NCBI RefSeq assembly: GCF_008386495.1
Contig: NZ_VTHJ01000005.1
Location: forward strand, 1 to 62,897
Length of the DNA: 62,897 bases
From: Streptomyces tailanensis
GTDB lineage: Bacteria; Actinomycetota; Actinomycetes; Streptomycetales; Streptomycetaceae
Reading direction: 5' to 3'
Under the pieces are notes generated by a model. The model was not told where the DNA came from. It made no database searches and saw nothing but the letters and a program-made list of their open reading frames with translations. Each line of letters begins with the position of its first letter. Positions within the stretch are counted from its first letter, which is position 1. The translations under genes were made by a program, and so were the position numbers. This document shows, piece after piece, positions 16,494 through 25,241 of this stretch.

Positions 16494-17492
16494 TCAGATG
16501 CTGACGCCCTTCTGCCGCAGATAAGCCAGCGGATCGATGTCCGACCCGTAGTTCGGGGTCGTACGGATCTCGAAGTGCAGGTGCGGCCCGGTGACGTTGC
16601 CGGTCGCCCCGGAGAGGCCGATCTGCTGCCCGCCGCTCACGGACTGCCCCGCGGAAACGGAGATGGAGGACAGGTGGGCGTACTGCGCGTAGTACCCGTC
16701 GGCGAGCTTGATGACGACCTGGTTGCCGTACGCACCGCCCCAGCCGGCCGAGACGACGGTGCCCGCGCCCACGGCCTTGAGGCTCGTGCCGGTCGGCGCC
16801 GCGAAGTCGACACCGGTGTGGTAACCGCTGGACCACATGCTGCCCGCGGTCTTGTACGCGGTGCCGACCGAGGAGCCCAGGATGGGCAGGCTGAACCCGG
16901 AGCCGCTGGTTTCGGCGGCCTGGCTGGTCGACGTGGTGGAGGTCGACTCCTTGGTCTCCTGCGTCGAGGACTGGGAGGTCTTGGACGACTGGGAGGACTC
17001 GGAGGACTTCGAGGACTCCGGCGACGGGGCCTTCGTCGACGACGGGGACGTGTCGCTCGACGCGGCCGCACCACCGATCGTGAGCTTGAGCCCCGGGTGG
17101 ATGAGCGACGGGTCGGAGCCGATCGCGGACCGGTTGTCGGCGTAGAGCTGCTTCCAGCCCCCGTCGACATCCTGCTCCTCCGCGATCTTCGCGAGGTAGT
17201 CGCCGACCTTCACCGAGTAGGTCGTGGTCGCCGCCTTCTTGGTGGCGGCGGTCTTCTCCGCCTGCGCGGCCTTCTCGGCCTGCTCAAGCCTCGCGCCCTG
17301 CTCCACGACCGCCCTTTCGGCGACCGAGGCCTTCTCCGGAACGCCGGAAACGGCGGCCGTCGGGGTCGCGGCATGGGCGCCGGCGGCCCCTATCAACGGC
17401 AGCGCGAGCGCCGCGCCACCGGTTCCGGCGGCGGCGATCGAGCGGGTGAAGCGCTGGGATTTCGGGCGGCGGTGCTTACCCTTCGCGGGCAT
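16494..17492 (-). CDS. Secreted LysM and M23 peptidase (cell-wall endopeptidase)
   Basis: 332 residues. A signal peptide (residues 1-42, basic start KGKHRRPKSQRF, hydrophobic IAAAGTGGAALALPLIGAAG, cleavage near AHA) is followed by a charged coiled segment and a LysM domain (YSVKVGDYLAKIAEEQDVDGG, about 91-140). A Ser/Thr-rich linker (145-195) leads to a C-terminal M23 domain. Zinc ligands are in GYHTGVDFAAPTG and GPHLHFEIR, and YAQYAHLSSI is also typical. M23 enzymes cut peptide cross-links of peptidoglycan, and LysM anchors the enzyme to the wall. The start is ATG 17492 with GAGAGGAAT upstream. The 5' leader carries a c-di-AMP riboswitch, a known partner of such hydrolases in Streptomyces. 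Confidence 0.94.
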   Translation of the reverse strand: MPAKGKHRRPKSQRFTRSIAAAGTGGAALALPLIGAAGAHAATPTAAVSGVPEKASVAERAVVEQGARLEQAEKAAQAEKTAATKKAATTTYSVKVGDYLAKIAEEQDVDGGWKQLYADNRSAIGSDPSLIHPGLKLTIGGAAASSDTSPSSTKAPSPESSKSSESSQSSKTSQSSTQETKESTSTTSTSQAAETSGSGFSLPILGSSVGTAYKTAGSMWSSGYHTGVDFAAPTGTSLKAVGAGTVVSAGWGGAYGNQVVIKLADGYYAQYAHLSSISVSAGQSVSGGQQIGLSGATGNVTGPHLHFEIRTTPNYGSDIDPLAYLRQKGVSI

Positions 17493-17502
17493 GGCGGATT
17501 CC

Positions 17503-17690
17503 TCTCCGGCGCCTGCGAGGTGAGCTGTCGGGTGCGGGCTGGAGATGCCCGGCCGTGCTTGCGCACGGCTTTACCCCTAGCCGTTCCGGAGACCGGAACA
17601 GGCGGTACTACCTGTGGGTCCCCCGCTCCTGCCGTGGATCGGGTCGGTACGCGGCTCCGGTCGGCGGCAGGATTGGGCGTCCGTCCGGAT
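17503..17690 (-). promoter_or_regulatory. c-di-AMP (ydaO/yuaA) riboswitch
   Basis: The leader of the LysM/M23 gene has the conserved blocks of the ydaO class in order on the minus strand: CAATCCTGCCGCCGACCGG, then GGCAGGAGCGGGGGACCCA, then GGCTAGGGGTAAAGCC, and finally ACCCGACAGCTCACC followed by CGCAGGCGCCGGAGAGG just before the gene. CCTGCCG pairs with CGGCAGG across the element. The class binds cyclic di-AMP and in Streptomyces turns down cell-wall hydrolase genes. The edges are approximate. The remaining gap to 17921 has no gene and probably holds the promoter. Confidence 0.85.
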
Positions 17691-17921
17691 TGAGGCTGAA
17701 CGTAAGCGACTTGTGCCCACAGAGACAACCATTGGGTTTCCCTGTGCGTCTTTCTAGATGATCCTTGCACCAATTCGCGATTACGCTCCGTAAATGAGCG
17801 GCCTTTAACCCATTCCAACCGCCCTGGAAACAGGCGCAAATTACGTGAACATGACGGCAACAGTCCGTCACGAATATGACGCTGCTCACGCACCTACGGC
17901 CCAGTAGACTTTATTCCAGGG

Positions 17922-20030
17922 CTAGTTGGAATTACTGCTGTATTTCGGACAGTTCACCCAAGTGCGACGCAGCCGGATAACTGCCGCATCAAAGTCACCA
18001 CGCAGCCCTGTCCGCAACCCGTGATGCAACAGCACCGCACCTCGATGCACTTCGCCCGTTTCGCGGCACTCGTACGTTTCCTCCGGGTCCAAGCCGCGCA
18101 ACCGGACCGGCGCGAGCGGTTCACCGTAGTGCTGGGCCTGGAGCCAGGCGAGGACGACGACCTCGTCACCGTGGACGTACTGCACGGCACTGAGCCCACC
18201 CGCCGGCGCACGCAGCCGGTAGAGGTCACCGCGCTGCACGACCGGCCGGATCTCCTTGTACAGCTCCACCCAGCGCCGAGCCTCGTCCAACTCATCCTCG
18301 CTCCACTCCGCGAGGTCGCCACCGACGCCGAGCACGCCCGCCATGGCGCTGACGAAGCGGAACCGCAGCGAGCTGACCCGTCCGTTGAGCTGGCTGTTCG
18401 GGCTGTCGGTGACCCAGGCGGCCATGGCCCGGGCCGGATGGATCTGGCTGAACCCGTGCTGGATGGCGAGCCGGTCGAGCGGGTCGGTGTTGTCGGAGGT
18501 CCACACCTGGTCCGTCCGCGCCATCACCCCGAGGTCGATCCGGCCACCGCCACCGGAGCACGACTCGAACGCGACGCCCGGATGCGCGGCCCGCAGCCGG
18601 TCCAGCAGGGCGTAGAAGGCGTGGACGTGCTCGACCCAGAGCTTCTGCGGGTACGGCTCCCCGGGCCAGCCGGCGTCCGTGAAACAGCGGTTGAAGTCCC
18701 ATTTGACGTAGTCGATGGACGCACTGGAAAGGAGGCCGTTCAACTGCTCCCAGAGGTACTCCTGGACGTCCTCGCGAGCGAGGTTGAGAACGAGCTGATT
18801 GCGCAGTTCCGTCCGCTTTCGTCCCGGTTGGAACTGCACCCAGTCGGGATGAGCCCGGTACAGATCGCTGTCCGGGTTGATCATCTCGGGCTCCACCCAG
18901 ATGCCGAACTGCATGCCGAGGGCGTGCACATAGTCGGCGAGCGGCTTCAACCCCTTCGGGAAGCGGTCGGGGTTGGGGGTCCAGTCGCCGAGCCCGGCCC
19001 GGTCGCTGGTCCGCGTCCCGAACCAGCCGTCGTCGACCACGAACAACTCGACCCCGATGGCCGCCGCCCGCCGCGCGAGCACCCCCTGCTGCTCCTCCGA
19101 GATGTCGAACTCGGTGGCCTCCCAGGAGTTGAAGAGCACCGGCCGGTCCTGGTCCGCGTCCGGGATGACGTACGCCCTCTGGTAGGCGTGCCAGGCGCGG
19201 CTCGCCCCGCCGAAGCCGCCGTCGCTCCACAGCCCCGGGAAGAGGGGCGTCGTGAAGGTCTCACCGCTCTCCAGCCGCAGCAGGCCCGACTCGTCGTACC
19301 CGGCGCCGCCGGTGATCTGCACGCGCGCGTCGGGGAGTTGGGCCACGGCGATCCGCCAGGTGCCCGACCAGCCGAGGGCGCAGCCGTAGACCTCGCCGCG
19401 CTCCTCGGTCGCGTCGGTGTCGAGGGCGACCCAGGGCAGATGCTGATGCCCGGTGTGCCCGCGCCGGCTGCCGATGACCTTCTCCCCGTAGGTGAGGTCC
19501 CCGCGCACCAGCCGTGACTCGGCCGCCCACCGCCCGTGCAGCTGGGAGAGCCGCCAGCTCTCCTCGCGCAGCGGCAGTGTCCAGGTCGCCGAGTCGGCCC
19601 GCAGCAGCTCCACCACCGGACCTTCGTTGGCAAGGGTCACCCAGCGCTCGATCACGTCGTCGCGCATCCGGTAGTGCAGTGTGATCCCGAGACCGTCGTC
19701 GGTGAACCGCAGCCGCAGCTCGTCACCCGCGGCCTCGTATGTCTGGAAGGCCCACTCGGTGCCGCGCCGCTCCTCCGTGCGCACGGACAGCGCGGGCCGT
19801 ACGAAACGGGGGCCGCCCTCGACGGGGTACTCCTCGTGCCCGTCGACCGGGGCCTCGAACGGCCAGTACGGCAGCTGCTGCCGGGCGGCCAGTTCCTCGG
19901 CGTCGGCGAGGGCGATCCGTGGGCCCCAGTGCAGGTGCAGCAACTCGTCGGCCTCGGTGAGCCGCAGGGCATAGCTGCTCCTCGGCCCCGTGAGAAGCCA
20001 GGTCCGGCCGTCTGCGCCGATTTCCAACAT
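17922..20030 (-). CDS. Alpha-galactosidase, glycoside hydrolase family 36
   Basis: 702 residues, a normal GH36 length. The N-terminal beta-supersandwich is followed by the (beta/alpha)8 barrel from about 300. Family signposts are RPVLFNSWEATEFDISEEQ, FVVDDGWFGTR, FGIWVEPEMINPDSDLYR, the nucleophile Asp in IDYVKWDFNRCFTDAGWP, the ESCSGGGGRIDLGVMARTDQ strand, and the acid/base Asp in VWTSDNTDPLDRL. It hydrolyses terminal alpha-galactosides such as melibiose or raffinose. No signal peptide is seen, so it acts inside the cell on imported sugars. The start is ATG 20030, one codon after a TTG. The stop is TAG. There are no transporter genes beside it. Confidence 0.93.
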   Translation of the reverse strand: MLEIGADGRTWLLTGPRSSYALRLTEADELLHLHWGPRIALADAEELAARQQLPYWPFEAPVDGHEEYPVEGGPRFVRPALSVRTEERRGTEWAFQTYEAAGDELRLRFTDDGLGITLHYRMRDDVIERWVTLANEGPVVELLRADSATWTLPLREESWRLSQLHGRWAAESRLVRGDLTYGEKVIGSRRGHTGHQHLPWVALDTDATEERGEVYGCALGWSGTWRIAVAQLPDARVQITGGAGYDESGLLRLESGETFTTPLFPGLWSDGGFGGASRAWHAYQRAYVIPDADQDRPVLFNSWEATEFDISEEQQGVLARRAAAIGVELFVVDDGWFGTRTSDRAGLGDWTPNPDRFPKGLKPLADYVHALGMQFGIWVEPEMINPDSDLYRAHPDWVQFQPGRKRTELRNQLVLNLAREDVQEYLWEQLNGLLSSASIDYVKWDFNRCFTDAGWPGEPYPQKLWVEHVHAFYALLDRLRAAHPGVAFESCSGGGGRIDLGVMARTDQVWTSDNTDPLDRLAIQHGFSQIHPARAMAAWVTDSPNSQLNGRVSSLRFRFVSAMAGVLGVGGDLAEWSEDELDEARRWVELYKEIRPVVQRGDLYRLRAPAGGLSAVQYVHGDEVVVLAWLQAQHYGEPLAPVRLRGLDPEETYECRETGEVHRGAVLLHHGLRTGLRGDFDAAVIRLRRTWVNCPKYSSNSN

Positions 20031-20106
20031 CAAGACCCCACAGATTCGAACAGGTGCGATCGGGCGGCAACATCATCTCAGGCCCCGGCCGTCGGCCGGC
20101 GCCGCC

Positions 20107-20149
20107 TGTGGACAACCGTCGACGGGCGTGCCGCGGCGCCTGTGGACAA
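20107..20149. promoter_or_regulatory. Pair of DnaA-box sequences
   Basis: TGTGGACAA occurs at 20107-20115 and 20141-20149, 34 bases apart in the same orientation, in the divergent gap between the alpha-galactosidase and phosphatase genes. Its complement TTGTCCACA is the Streptomyces DnaA box. Two exact copies this close are unlikely by chance in GC-rich DNA, but no origin-like AT-rich region is present. Confidence 0.5.
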
Positions 20150-20252
20150 CTCATTGCCGTACCCAGCCGTGTCGTATCGTCGAGTGCGCGCCTCGATGCC
20201 GAGGGCGTGCCCGTCGACGAGCGGCGCCGACGGCCGGAGGGGAGGAGCCCCA

Positions 20253-21050
20253 GTGACGCAGCAGATCCCGTCGACCGAGCCTGAGCTGACCGGAGTGCGC
20301 AACTTTCGCGACGTGGGCGGACTGCCGACCGTGGACGGCCGTCGGGTGCGTCACGGACTGCTGTTCCGCAGCGGCCATCTCGCGCACGCGACCGACGAGG
20401 ACGCCGCGTTCCTGACCACCCTCGGCCTGCACACGATCTTCGACTTCCGCAACGCGGCCGACCAGAAGCTGGAGGGTCCGGACGTCGACCTGCCCGGCGT
20501 GCGGAATGTGAACCTGCCGCTCTCCGACCCGGCGGACGGCGCCGAGTTCTGGAAGATGGTCCGTGACGGCGACTTGGACCAGCTGCGTGAGCTGCTGGAC
20601 GACGGCAAGGCGGTGGGCCGGATGATCGCCTCCTACCGCACGATCGTCGTGCAGCGCACGGCCGAGCACTCCCGTGTGCTGCACGCGCTGGCCGAGGACA
20701 GCGTGCCCGCGCTGATGCACTGCGCGGCGGGCAAGGACCGCGCGGGCCTGTCCATAGCCGTCACGCTCCTCGCCCTCGGTGTCGAGCGCGAGGCCATCGT
20801 CGCCGACTATCTGGAGTCGAACGCCAAGCACCGCCGCTACAAGGTGCACCGCAGCAGCTCCGCCGCCAGCGCCTACTCCCCGGAGGTCATGGAGCTGCTC
20901 AGCCCCCTCTTCGACGCCCGCGCCGATTATCTGCGGGCGGCCTTCGACACAGTCGAGGAGACCTGGGGCGACGTGGACACATACCTGGAGCAGGGCCTGA
21001 AGGTGACCCCGGAGACCCGGTCCCGCCTGCGCGAGCGCCTGCTCGACTAG
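20253..21050 (+). CDS. Tyrosine-protein phosphatase (PF13350-type)
   Basis: 265 residues of the MptpB-like tyrosine phosphatase family. The N-terminal GVRNFRDVGGLPTVDGRRVRHGLLFRSGHL is typical, and the P-loop HCAAGKDRAGLSIAV carries the catalytic Cys and Arg with the Lys and Asp of the lipid/tyrosine dual-specific group. It dephosphorylates phosphotyrosine and sometimes phosphoinositide-like substrates. The start is GTG 20253 with GGGGAGGAG upstream. A possible promoter TTGCCG...TATCGT lies at 20154-20180 with a short 15-base spacer. It is divergent from the alpha-galactosidase. Confidence 0.92.
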   Translation: MTQQIPSTEPELTGVRNFRDVGGLPTVDGRRVRHGLLFRSGHLAHATDEDAAFLTTLGLHTIFDFRNAADQKLEGPDVDLPGVRNVNLPLSDPADGAEFWKMVRDGDLDQLRELLDDGKAVGRMIASYRTIVVQRTAEHSRVLHALAEDSVPALMHCAAGKDRAGLSIAVTLLALGVEREAIVADYLESNAKHRRYKVHRSSSAASAYSPEVMELLSPLFDARADYLRAAFDTVEETWGDVDTYLEQGLKVTPETRSRLRERLLD

Positions 21051-21073
21051 CCGAGGGAGATGTCCGTTTTCGG

Positions 21074-21196
21074 CTACTGCTTGGTGCCCACCTCGAACAG
21101 CAAATAGATGAAGGCCGCGAAGACATGGCCGACCGCGATGTAGATGATGAGCCGCACCCACAGGGCGCGGGGGAACTTCTCTTCCAGGTCGCTCAT
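21074..21196 (-). CDS. DUF6126 family membrane mini-protein
   Basis: 40 residues: a charged N-terminus MSDLEEKFPRALWVRL, one membrane helix (about IIYIAVGHVFAAFIYLLF, residues 17-34) and a short tail EVGTKQ. It matches the DUF6126 family, tiny one-helix proteins found next to XRE-cupin regulators in Streptomyces. Its ATG overlaps the stop of the regulator gene (ATGA), so the two are translationally coupled. It may tether or modulate the regulator or a nearby membrane process. No function is known. A longer ORF start at 21409 only reads the regulator gene in a wrong frame. Confidence 0.85.
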   Translation of the reverse strand: MSDLEEKFPRALWVRLIIYIAVGHVFAAFIYLLFEVGTKQ

Positions 21197-21834
21197 GAGG
21201 TCTCTCCGGGGGCGGTCGACCCGAGGCACAACGTGGCGGTCGGGCTCTGCAAGAGGGTGTGGACGAAGAGGAGATCGGCGCCGTCGTGGTCGGCGGCGGC
21301 GATGCGGTGCGGGGTCAGCGAGTCGAAGTGCGCGCTGTCCCCGGGCGCGAGCAGATGCGCGGTGTCCCCGAGGCGCAGCCGCAGCCGCCCCTTCAGGACG
21401 TACAGCCACTCCTCACCGGGATGCACCCGCACGATGTCGCCCTGCGAGCCGTACGGCACATGGACGCGCAGCGCCTGCATGCTCCGCCCGGGCGCGCCCG
21501 CCTGCCAGTACGTCCAGCCGCCGGCCTTGGTGGGCTCCATGTCGTCGGCGCGGAGAACGGCATCTCGATCGGCGACGGTCTCACCGAGCAGCTCGGAGAC
21601 AGTCGTGCCGTAGATGCGGGCCAGCGCGAGCAGCATCGGCAGCGACGGCTGGCGCTGTCCGGTCTCCAGCCGCGACAGATGCGCGGGCGACAGCCCGGCG
21701 GCCCGGGCCGCAGCCTCCAGCGTGAGGGATGCCCGACGGCGCAGGGCCCGCAGCTGCGGGGCGACGGCGGGCAGTTCCCCGTCCGCCGGGGGCTCGGGAG
21801 GGTGCGTACCCTCGGAGGGGCTCATGCCCTCCAT
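21193..21834 (-). CDS. XRE-family regulator with cupin domain
   Basis: 213 residues. The helix-turn-helix (about 27-85) reads APQLRALRRRASLTLEAAARAAGLSPAHLSRLETGQRQPSL in parts. The cupin domain (110-190) has VRVHPGEEWLYVLKGRLRLRLGD and LAPGDSAHFDSLTPHRIA. The build matches SutR/PuuR-like regulators. The start is ATG 21834, with a second ATG at 21825. The leader is very short. Two near-identical dyads lie directly upstream, fitting autoregulation. It lies just downstream of the hopanoid operon, with 63 bases between its start and the hpnO-like gene's stop, and could also affect those genes, although that is only positional. Confidence 0.9.
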   Translation of the reverse strand: MEGMSPSEGTHPPEPPADGELPAVAPQLRALRRRASLTLEAAARAAGLSPAHLSRLETGQRQPSLPMLLALARIYGTTVSELLGETVADRDAVLRADDMEPTKAGGWTYWQAGAPGRSMQALRVHVPYGSQGDIVRVHPGEEWLYVLKGRLRLRLGDTAHLLAPGDSAHFDSLTPHRIAAADHDGADLLFVHTLLQSPTATLCLGSTAPGETS

Positions 21835-21846
21835 TCAGCCGGAAGC

Positions 21847-21881
21847 TTGCCTCTACGGCAAATTCCTTGCCTCAGAGGCAA
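21847..21881. promoter_or_regulatory. Double operator of the XRE-cupin regulator
   Basis: TTGCCTCAGAGGCAA (21867-21881) is a perfect 15-base palindrome, and TTGCCTCTACGGCAA (21847-21861) is a second, slightly imperfect copy. Their centres are 20 bases apart, two helical turns, so both lie on the same DNA face. The second copy contains the -10-like TAGAGG (minus strand) and the first copy the likely -35 box. Confidence 0.75.
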
Positions 21882-21897
21882 ACACCTGATTAGGCGG

Positions 21898-23307
21898 CTA
21901 ACGGTTGGCCACCGCCTGTTTCACCAGCGTCTTGCCGAAGTCCCACATCAGCCCGCCCCCGCTGTGCGCGTCGTTCATCACCTCGGTGAAGGCCTCGACG
22001 AACCGGTCCACCTCCCGCTCCCCGATGACCAGCGGCGGAATCAGTTTGATCACCTCCAGGTGGTCGCCGGAGACCTGGGTGAGGATGCGGTGCCGTTGCA
22101 GCAGCGGTACGACGACCATCTGCGCGAACAGCCCCTTGCGTGCCGCTTGGAGCATGGTCCAGCGGCCGCGCAGCTTCAGCGACTTGGGCCTGCCGAACTC
22201 GATGCCGATCATCAGGCCCCGGCCGCGTACGTCACTGAGCAGCTCGTACTTGTCGACCAGCGCCGCGAGCCGGCTCTTCAGCAGTTCCCCCGTGGCCCGG
22301 GCGTTGGCCACGATCTCCCCGTTCTCCAGCACGGAGAGGACGGCGAGGCCGGCCGCCATGGCCTGCGCGTTGGAGCCGAAGCTCGCCGAGTGGACGAGGA
22401 CGCGGTCCATCGACGAGTAGACCTTCTTGAAGATCCACTCCTTGCCGAGGGTCGCGCCGACCGGCACATAGCCCCCGGAGAGGGCCTTGGCCACGCACAC
22501 CAGGTCCGGCTCGACTCCCTCCTCGTGCTGGTAGGCGTAGAAGTCCCCGGTCCGCCCGAGCCCGGTCTGCACCTCGTCGACGATCAGCAGCGCCTTGTGC
22601 GCGCGCAGCAACTCCTGGGCGGCACGCAGATATCCGGGCGGTGCCTCGTGAACTCCCTTGCCCTGGATGGGCTCGACGATCAGCGCGGCGACGTCGTTCT
22701 TCTTCAACTCCCGTGCCAGGGCGTCGAGATCACCGAGGGGTACGGCCGTGTCGGGCAGCAGCGGCGCGAACCCGTCCCGGAAGCCGTCCTCGCCGTTGAC
22801 GGACAGCGAGCCGGTGGTGAGCCCGTGGAAGGCGTGGTCGCAGTACAGGATCCGCGGTCTGCCGGTGGCGTACCGGGCGAACTTCAGCGCGGTCTCGACG
22901 GCCTCCGTGCCGCTGTTGCCGAAGAACACCCGGTCCAGATGCGGGCTGTGGGCGAGCAGCCGCTCGGCGAGCAGCCCGGGCAGCGGCTGGCAGTCGAAGC
23001 GGGTCAGGTCGGCGAGCTGTGCGTCGAGGACGTCGTGCAGTGCCTTGCGGACCACGGGGTGATGGCGGCCGAGCGCCATCACCCCGAACCCGGCGAGCAT
23101 GTCGAGGTAGTCGTTGCCGTCGGCGTCCCAGAAGTACGCGCCCTCGGCCCGCTCGTAGACCTTGTCGAAGCCGATGGTGTGCAGCATGCGCGGGAGCTGG
23201 TGGTTCAGGTACCGGGCGTGCAGTTCGTAGCGTTCGGCGCCCCGCTCGGCGAGGAGTCTGCCGAGGTCGAACTCCTCGGTGCCTGCGGCGCGTTCCTCGG
23301 TGGTCAT
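21898..23307 (-). CDS. hpnO: Hopanoid-operon aminotransferase (HpnO-like), class III
   Basis: 469 residues, a PLP-dependent class III aminotransferase. Seen are DADGNDYLDMLAGFGVMALGRHHP, FFGNSGTEAVETALKFAR, YCDHAFHGLTTGSLSV, VEPIQGKGVHEAP, LIVDEVQTGLGRTG, the PLP lysine in VCVAKALSGGYVPVGA and VHSASFGSNAQAMAAGLAVL. In the hopanoid pathway this enzyme would aminate the oxidized side chain to give aminobacteriohopanetriol. That role comes from its place at the end of the operon, because similar class III enzymes act on other amines. Its ATG follows the dxs stop codon directly, and the AAGGAG lies inside dxs. Confidence 0.85.
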   Translation of the reverse strand: MTTEERAAGTEEFDLGRLLAERGAERYELHARYLNHQLPRMLHTIGFDKVYERAEGAYFWDADGNDYLDMLAGFGVMALGRHHPVVRKALHDVLDAQLADLTRFDCQPLPGLLAERLLAHSPHLDRVFFGNSGTEAVETALKFARYATGRPRILYCDHAFHGLTTGSLSVNGEDGFRDGFAPLLPDTAVPLGDLDALARELKKNDVAALIVEPIQGKGVHEAPPGYLRAAQELLRAHKALLIVDEVQTGLGRTGDFYAYQHEEGVEPDLVCVAKALSGGYVPVGATLGKEWIFKKVYSSMDRVLVHSASFGSNAQAMAAGLAVLSVLENGEIVANARATGELLKSRLAALVDKYELLSDVRGRGLMIGIEFGRPKSLKLRGRWTMLQAARKGLFAQMVVVPLLQRHRILTQVSGDHLEVIKLIPPLVIGEREVDRFVEAFTEVMNDAHSGGGLMWDFGKTLVKQAVANR

Positions 23308-25200
23308 CTACGGTTTCTCCTTGGGCGGTTCATCCTTTACGGCCAGGCAGGCGCTGATCCGCCCGGCGATCTCGACCGGCGTCAGGCCGATGTCCGCGAG
23401 CACCTCACCCCGCTTGGCGTGCGCCAGGAACTGCTCCGGAATCCCGAACCGTCGTACGGGTACGTCGATCTCGGCGTCCCCCAGCGCGAGTGCGACCGCC
23501 GAACCGACTCCGGCCGCCCGGCTGTTGTCCTCCACGACGGCCACCAGCCGGTGTTCGTCGGCGAGCCACGGCAGCGCCGGGTCGACCGGCTTGACCCAGC
23601 GCGGGTCCACCACCGTGCAGCCGATGCCCCGTGCCTGAAGCAACTCGGCGGCCTCCAGACACACCGGCGCCATGACACCGACGGCGACGAGGAGCACCTC
23701 CGCCCGATCGTCCCTGTGGAGGACGTCCATGCCCCCCACCCGCTCCAGCGACGGAATCTCCGGCCCCACCGACTCCTTCGGGAACCGGATCAGCGTGGGC
23801 GCGTCGTCCACGGCGACCGCTTCCCGCAGCTGCGTCCGCAGTTGCTCGGCGTCGCGCGGCGCGGCGATCCGCAGTCCGGGTACGACCTGGAGGATGGACA
23901 TGTCCCACATGCCGTTGTGTGACGGTCCGTCGACTCCCGTGACCCCGGCCCGGTCGAGGACGAAGGTCACCCCGCACCGGTGCAGGGCCACGTCCATCAG
24001 CAGCTGGTCGAAGGCCCGGTTGAGGAAGGTCGCGTAGACGGCCACGACCGGGTGGAGCCCGCCGGTCGCGAGTCCGGCCGCCGACACGGTCGCGTGCTGC
24101 TCGGCGATCCCGACGTCCCACACCCGGTCCGGGAACTTCTCCGCGAACCTGCCGAGCCCGACCGGGTGCAGCATGGCTGCCGTGATGGCTACGACGTCCT
24201 CGCGTTCGTCGGCGATCCGGACGATCTCGTCGCCGAAGACCGAGGTCCAGGACGGCCCGCCCGACGGCGCGAGCGACTCGCAGGTGAGCGGGTCCATCAC
24301 GCCGACCGTGTGGAAGTGGTCCTCCTCGTGGGCGAGGGCGGGCTCGTACCCCCGGCCCTTCTCCGTCAGGCAGTGGACGAGGACCGGCCCGTGGAAGCGC
24401 TTGGCGCGGCGCAGCGCCGACTCGACCGCGTTGATGTCGTGCCCGTCGATCGGCCCGACGTACTTCAGCCCCAGGTCCTCGAACATGCCCTGCGGCGCGA
24501 AGGCGTCCTTGAAGCCCTTCTTGGCCCCGTGCAGCGCCTCGTAGATCTGGTTGCCGACGACCGGTGTGCGCAGCAGTACGTCCTTGCCCCAGGCCAGGAA
24601 CTGCTCGTAGCCGTCCGTGGTCCGCAGGGTCGCGAGGTGGTTCGCGAGGCCGCCTATGGTCGGCGCGTACGAGCGCTCGTTGTCGTTGACGACGATGATC
24701 AGCGGTCGGTCCTTGGCGGCCGCGATGTTGTTCAGCGCCTCCCAGGCCATGCCGCCGGTCAGGGCGCCGTCCCCGATGACGGCGACGACGTGCCCTTTCT
24801 CCCTCTGCACCTGACGTGCTTTGGCGAGGCCGTCCGCCCAGCCGAGGGCGGTGGAGGCGTGGCTGTTCTCGACGATGTCGTGTTCGGACTCCTCGCGCGA
24901 GGGGTAGCCGGACAGGCCGCCCTTGCCGCGCAACTTGGAGAAGTCCTGACGTCCAGTCAAAAGTTTGTGTACGTAACTCTGGTGACCGGTGTCCCACACG
25001 ATGCGGTCGACGGGTGACTCGAAGACCCGGTGGAGCGCGATGGACAGTTCCACCACCCCCAGGTTGGGCCCCAGGTGACCACCGGTCCTGGCGACCGCGT
25101 GCACCAGGAACTCCCGGATCTCTTCGGCCAGTACACCGAGTTCCGCCTCGGTCAGCGCCTTCAGGTCGCGCGGTTGCCGGATGCTCTCCAGAATCGTCAC
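23308..25200 (-). CDS. dxs: 1-deoxy-D-xylulose-5-phosphate synthase
   Basis: 630 residues, thiamine-diphosphate enzyme that condenses pyruvate with glyceraldehyde 3-phosphate in the first step of the MEP isoprenoid pathway. Features are [41 protein letters not shown], the cofactor motif [37 protein letters not shown] and [16 protein letters not shown]. The start is GTG 25200 with GAGAGGGGG upstream. A longer ORF from 25245 runs into the ispG end. It sits in the hopanoid operon and is probably a paralogue that boosts precursor supply, although a second dxs elsewhere cannot be seen here. Confidence 0.95.
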   Translation of the reverse strand: MTILESIRQPRDLKALTEAELGVLAEEIREFLVHAVARTGGHLGPNLGVVELSIALHRVFESPVDRIVWDTGHQSYVHKLLTGRQDFSKLRGKGGLSGYPSREESEHDIVENSHASTALGWADGLAKARQVQREKGHVVAVIGDGALTGGMAWEALNNIAAAKDRPLIIVVNDNERSYAPTIGGLANHLATLRTTDGYEQFLAWGKDVLLRTPVVGNQIYEALHGAKKGFKDAFAPQGMFEDLGLKYVGPIDGHDINAVESALRRAKRFHGPVLVHCLTEKGRGYEPALAHEEDHFHTVGVMDPLTCESLAPSGGPSWTSVFGDEIVRIADEREDVVAITAAMLHPVGLGRFAEKFPDRVWDVGIAEQHATVSAAGLATGGLHPVVAVYATFLNRAFDQLLMDVALHRCGVTFVLDRAGVTGVDGPSHNGMWDMSILQVVPGLRIAAPRDAEQLRTQLREAVAVDDAPTLIRFPKESVGPEIPSLERVGGMDVLHRDDRAEVLLVAVGVMAPVCLEAAELLQARGIGCTVVDPRWVKPVDPALPWLADEHRLVAVVEDNSRAAGVGSAVALALGDAEIDVPVRRFGIPEQFLAHAKRGEVLADIGLTPVEIAGRISACLAVKDEPPKEKP

Positions 25201-25241
25201 GTCGGGCCCCCTCTCGATGCGTGCTCTTAAAGCCCGTGTCG

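Noticed and set aside
20107..20149. A replication origin
   Set aside because: Only two DnaA boxes, no AT-rich unwinding region and no dnaA or dnaN genes nearby.
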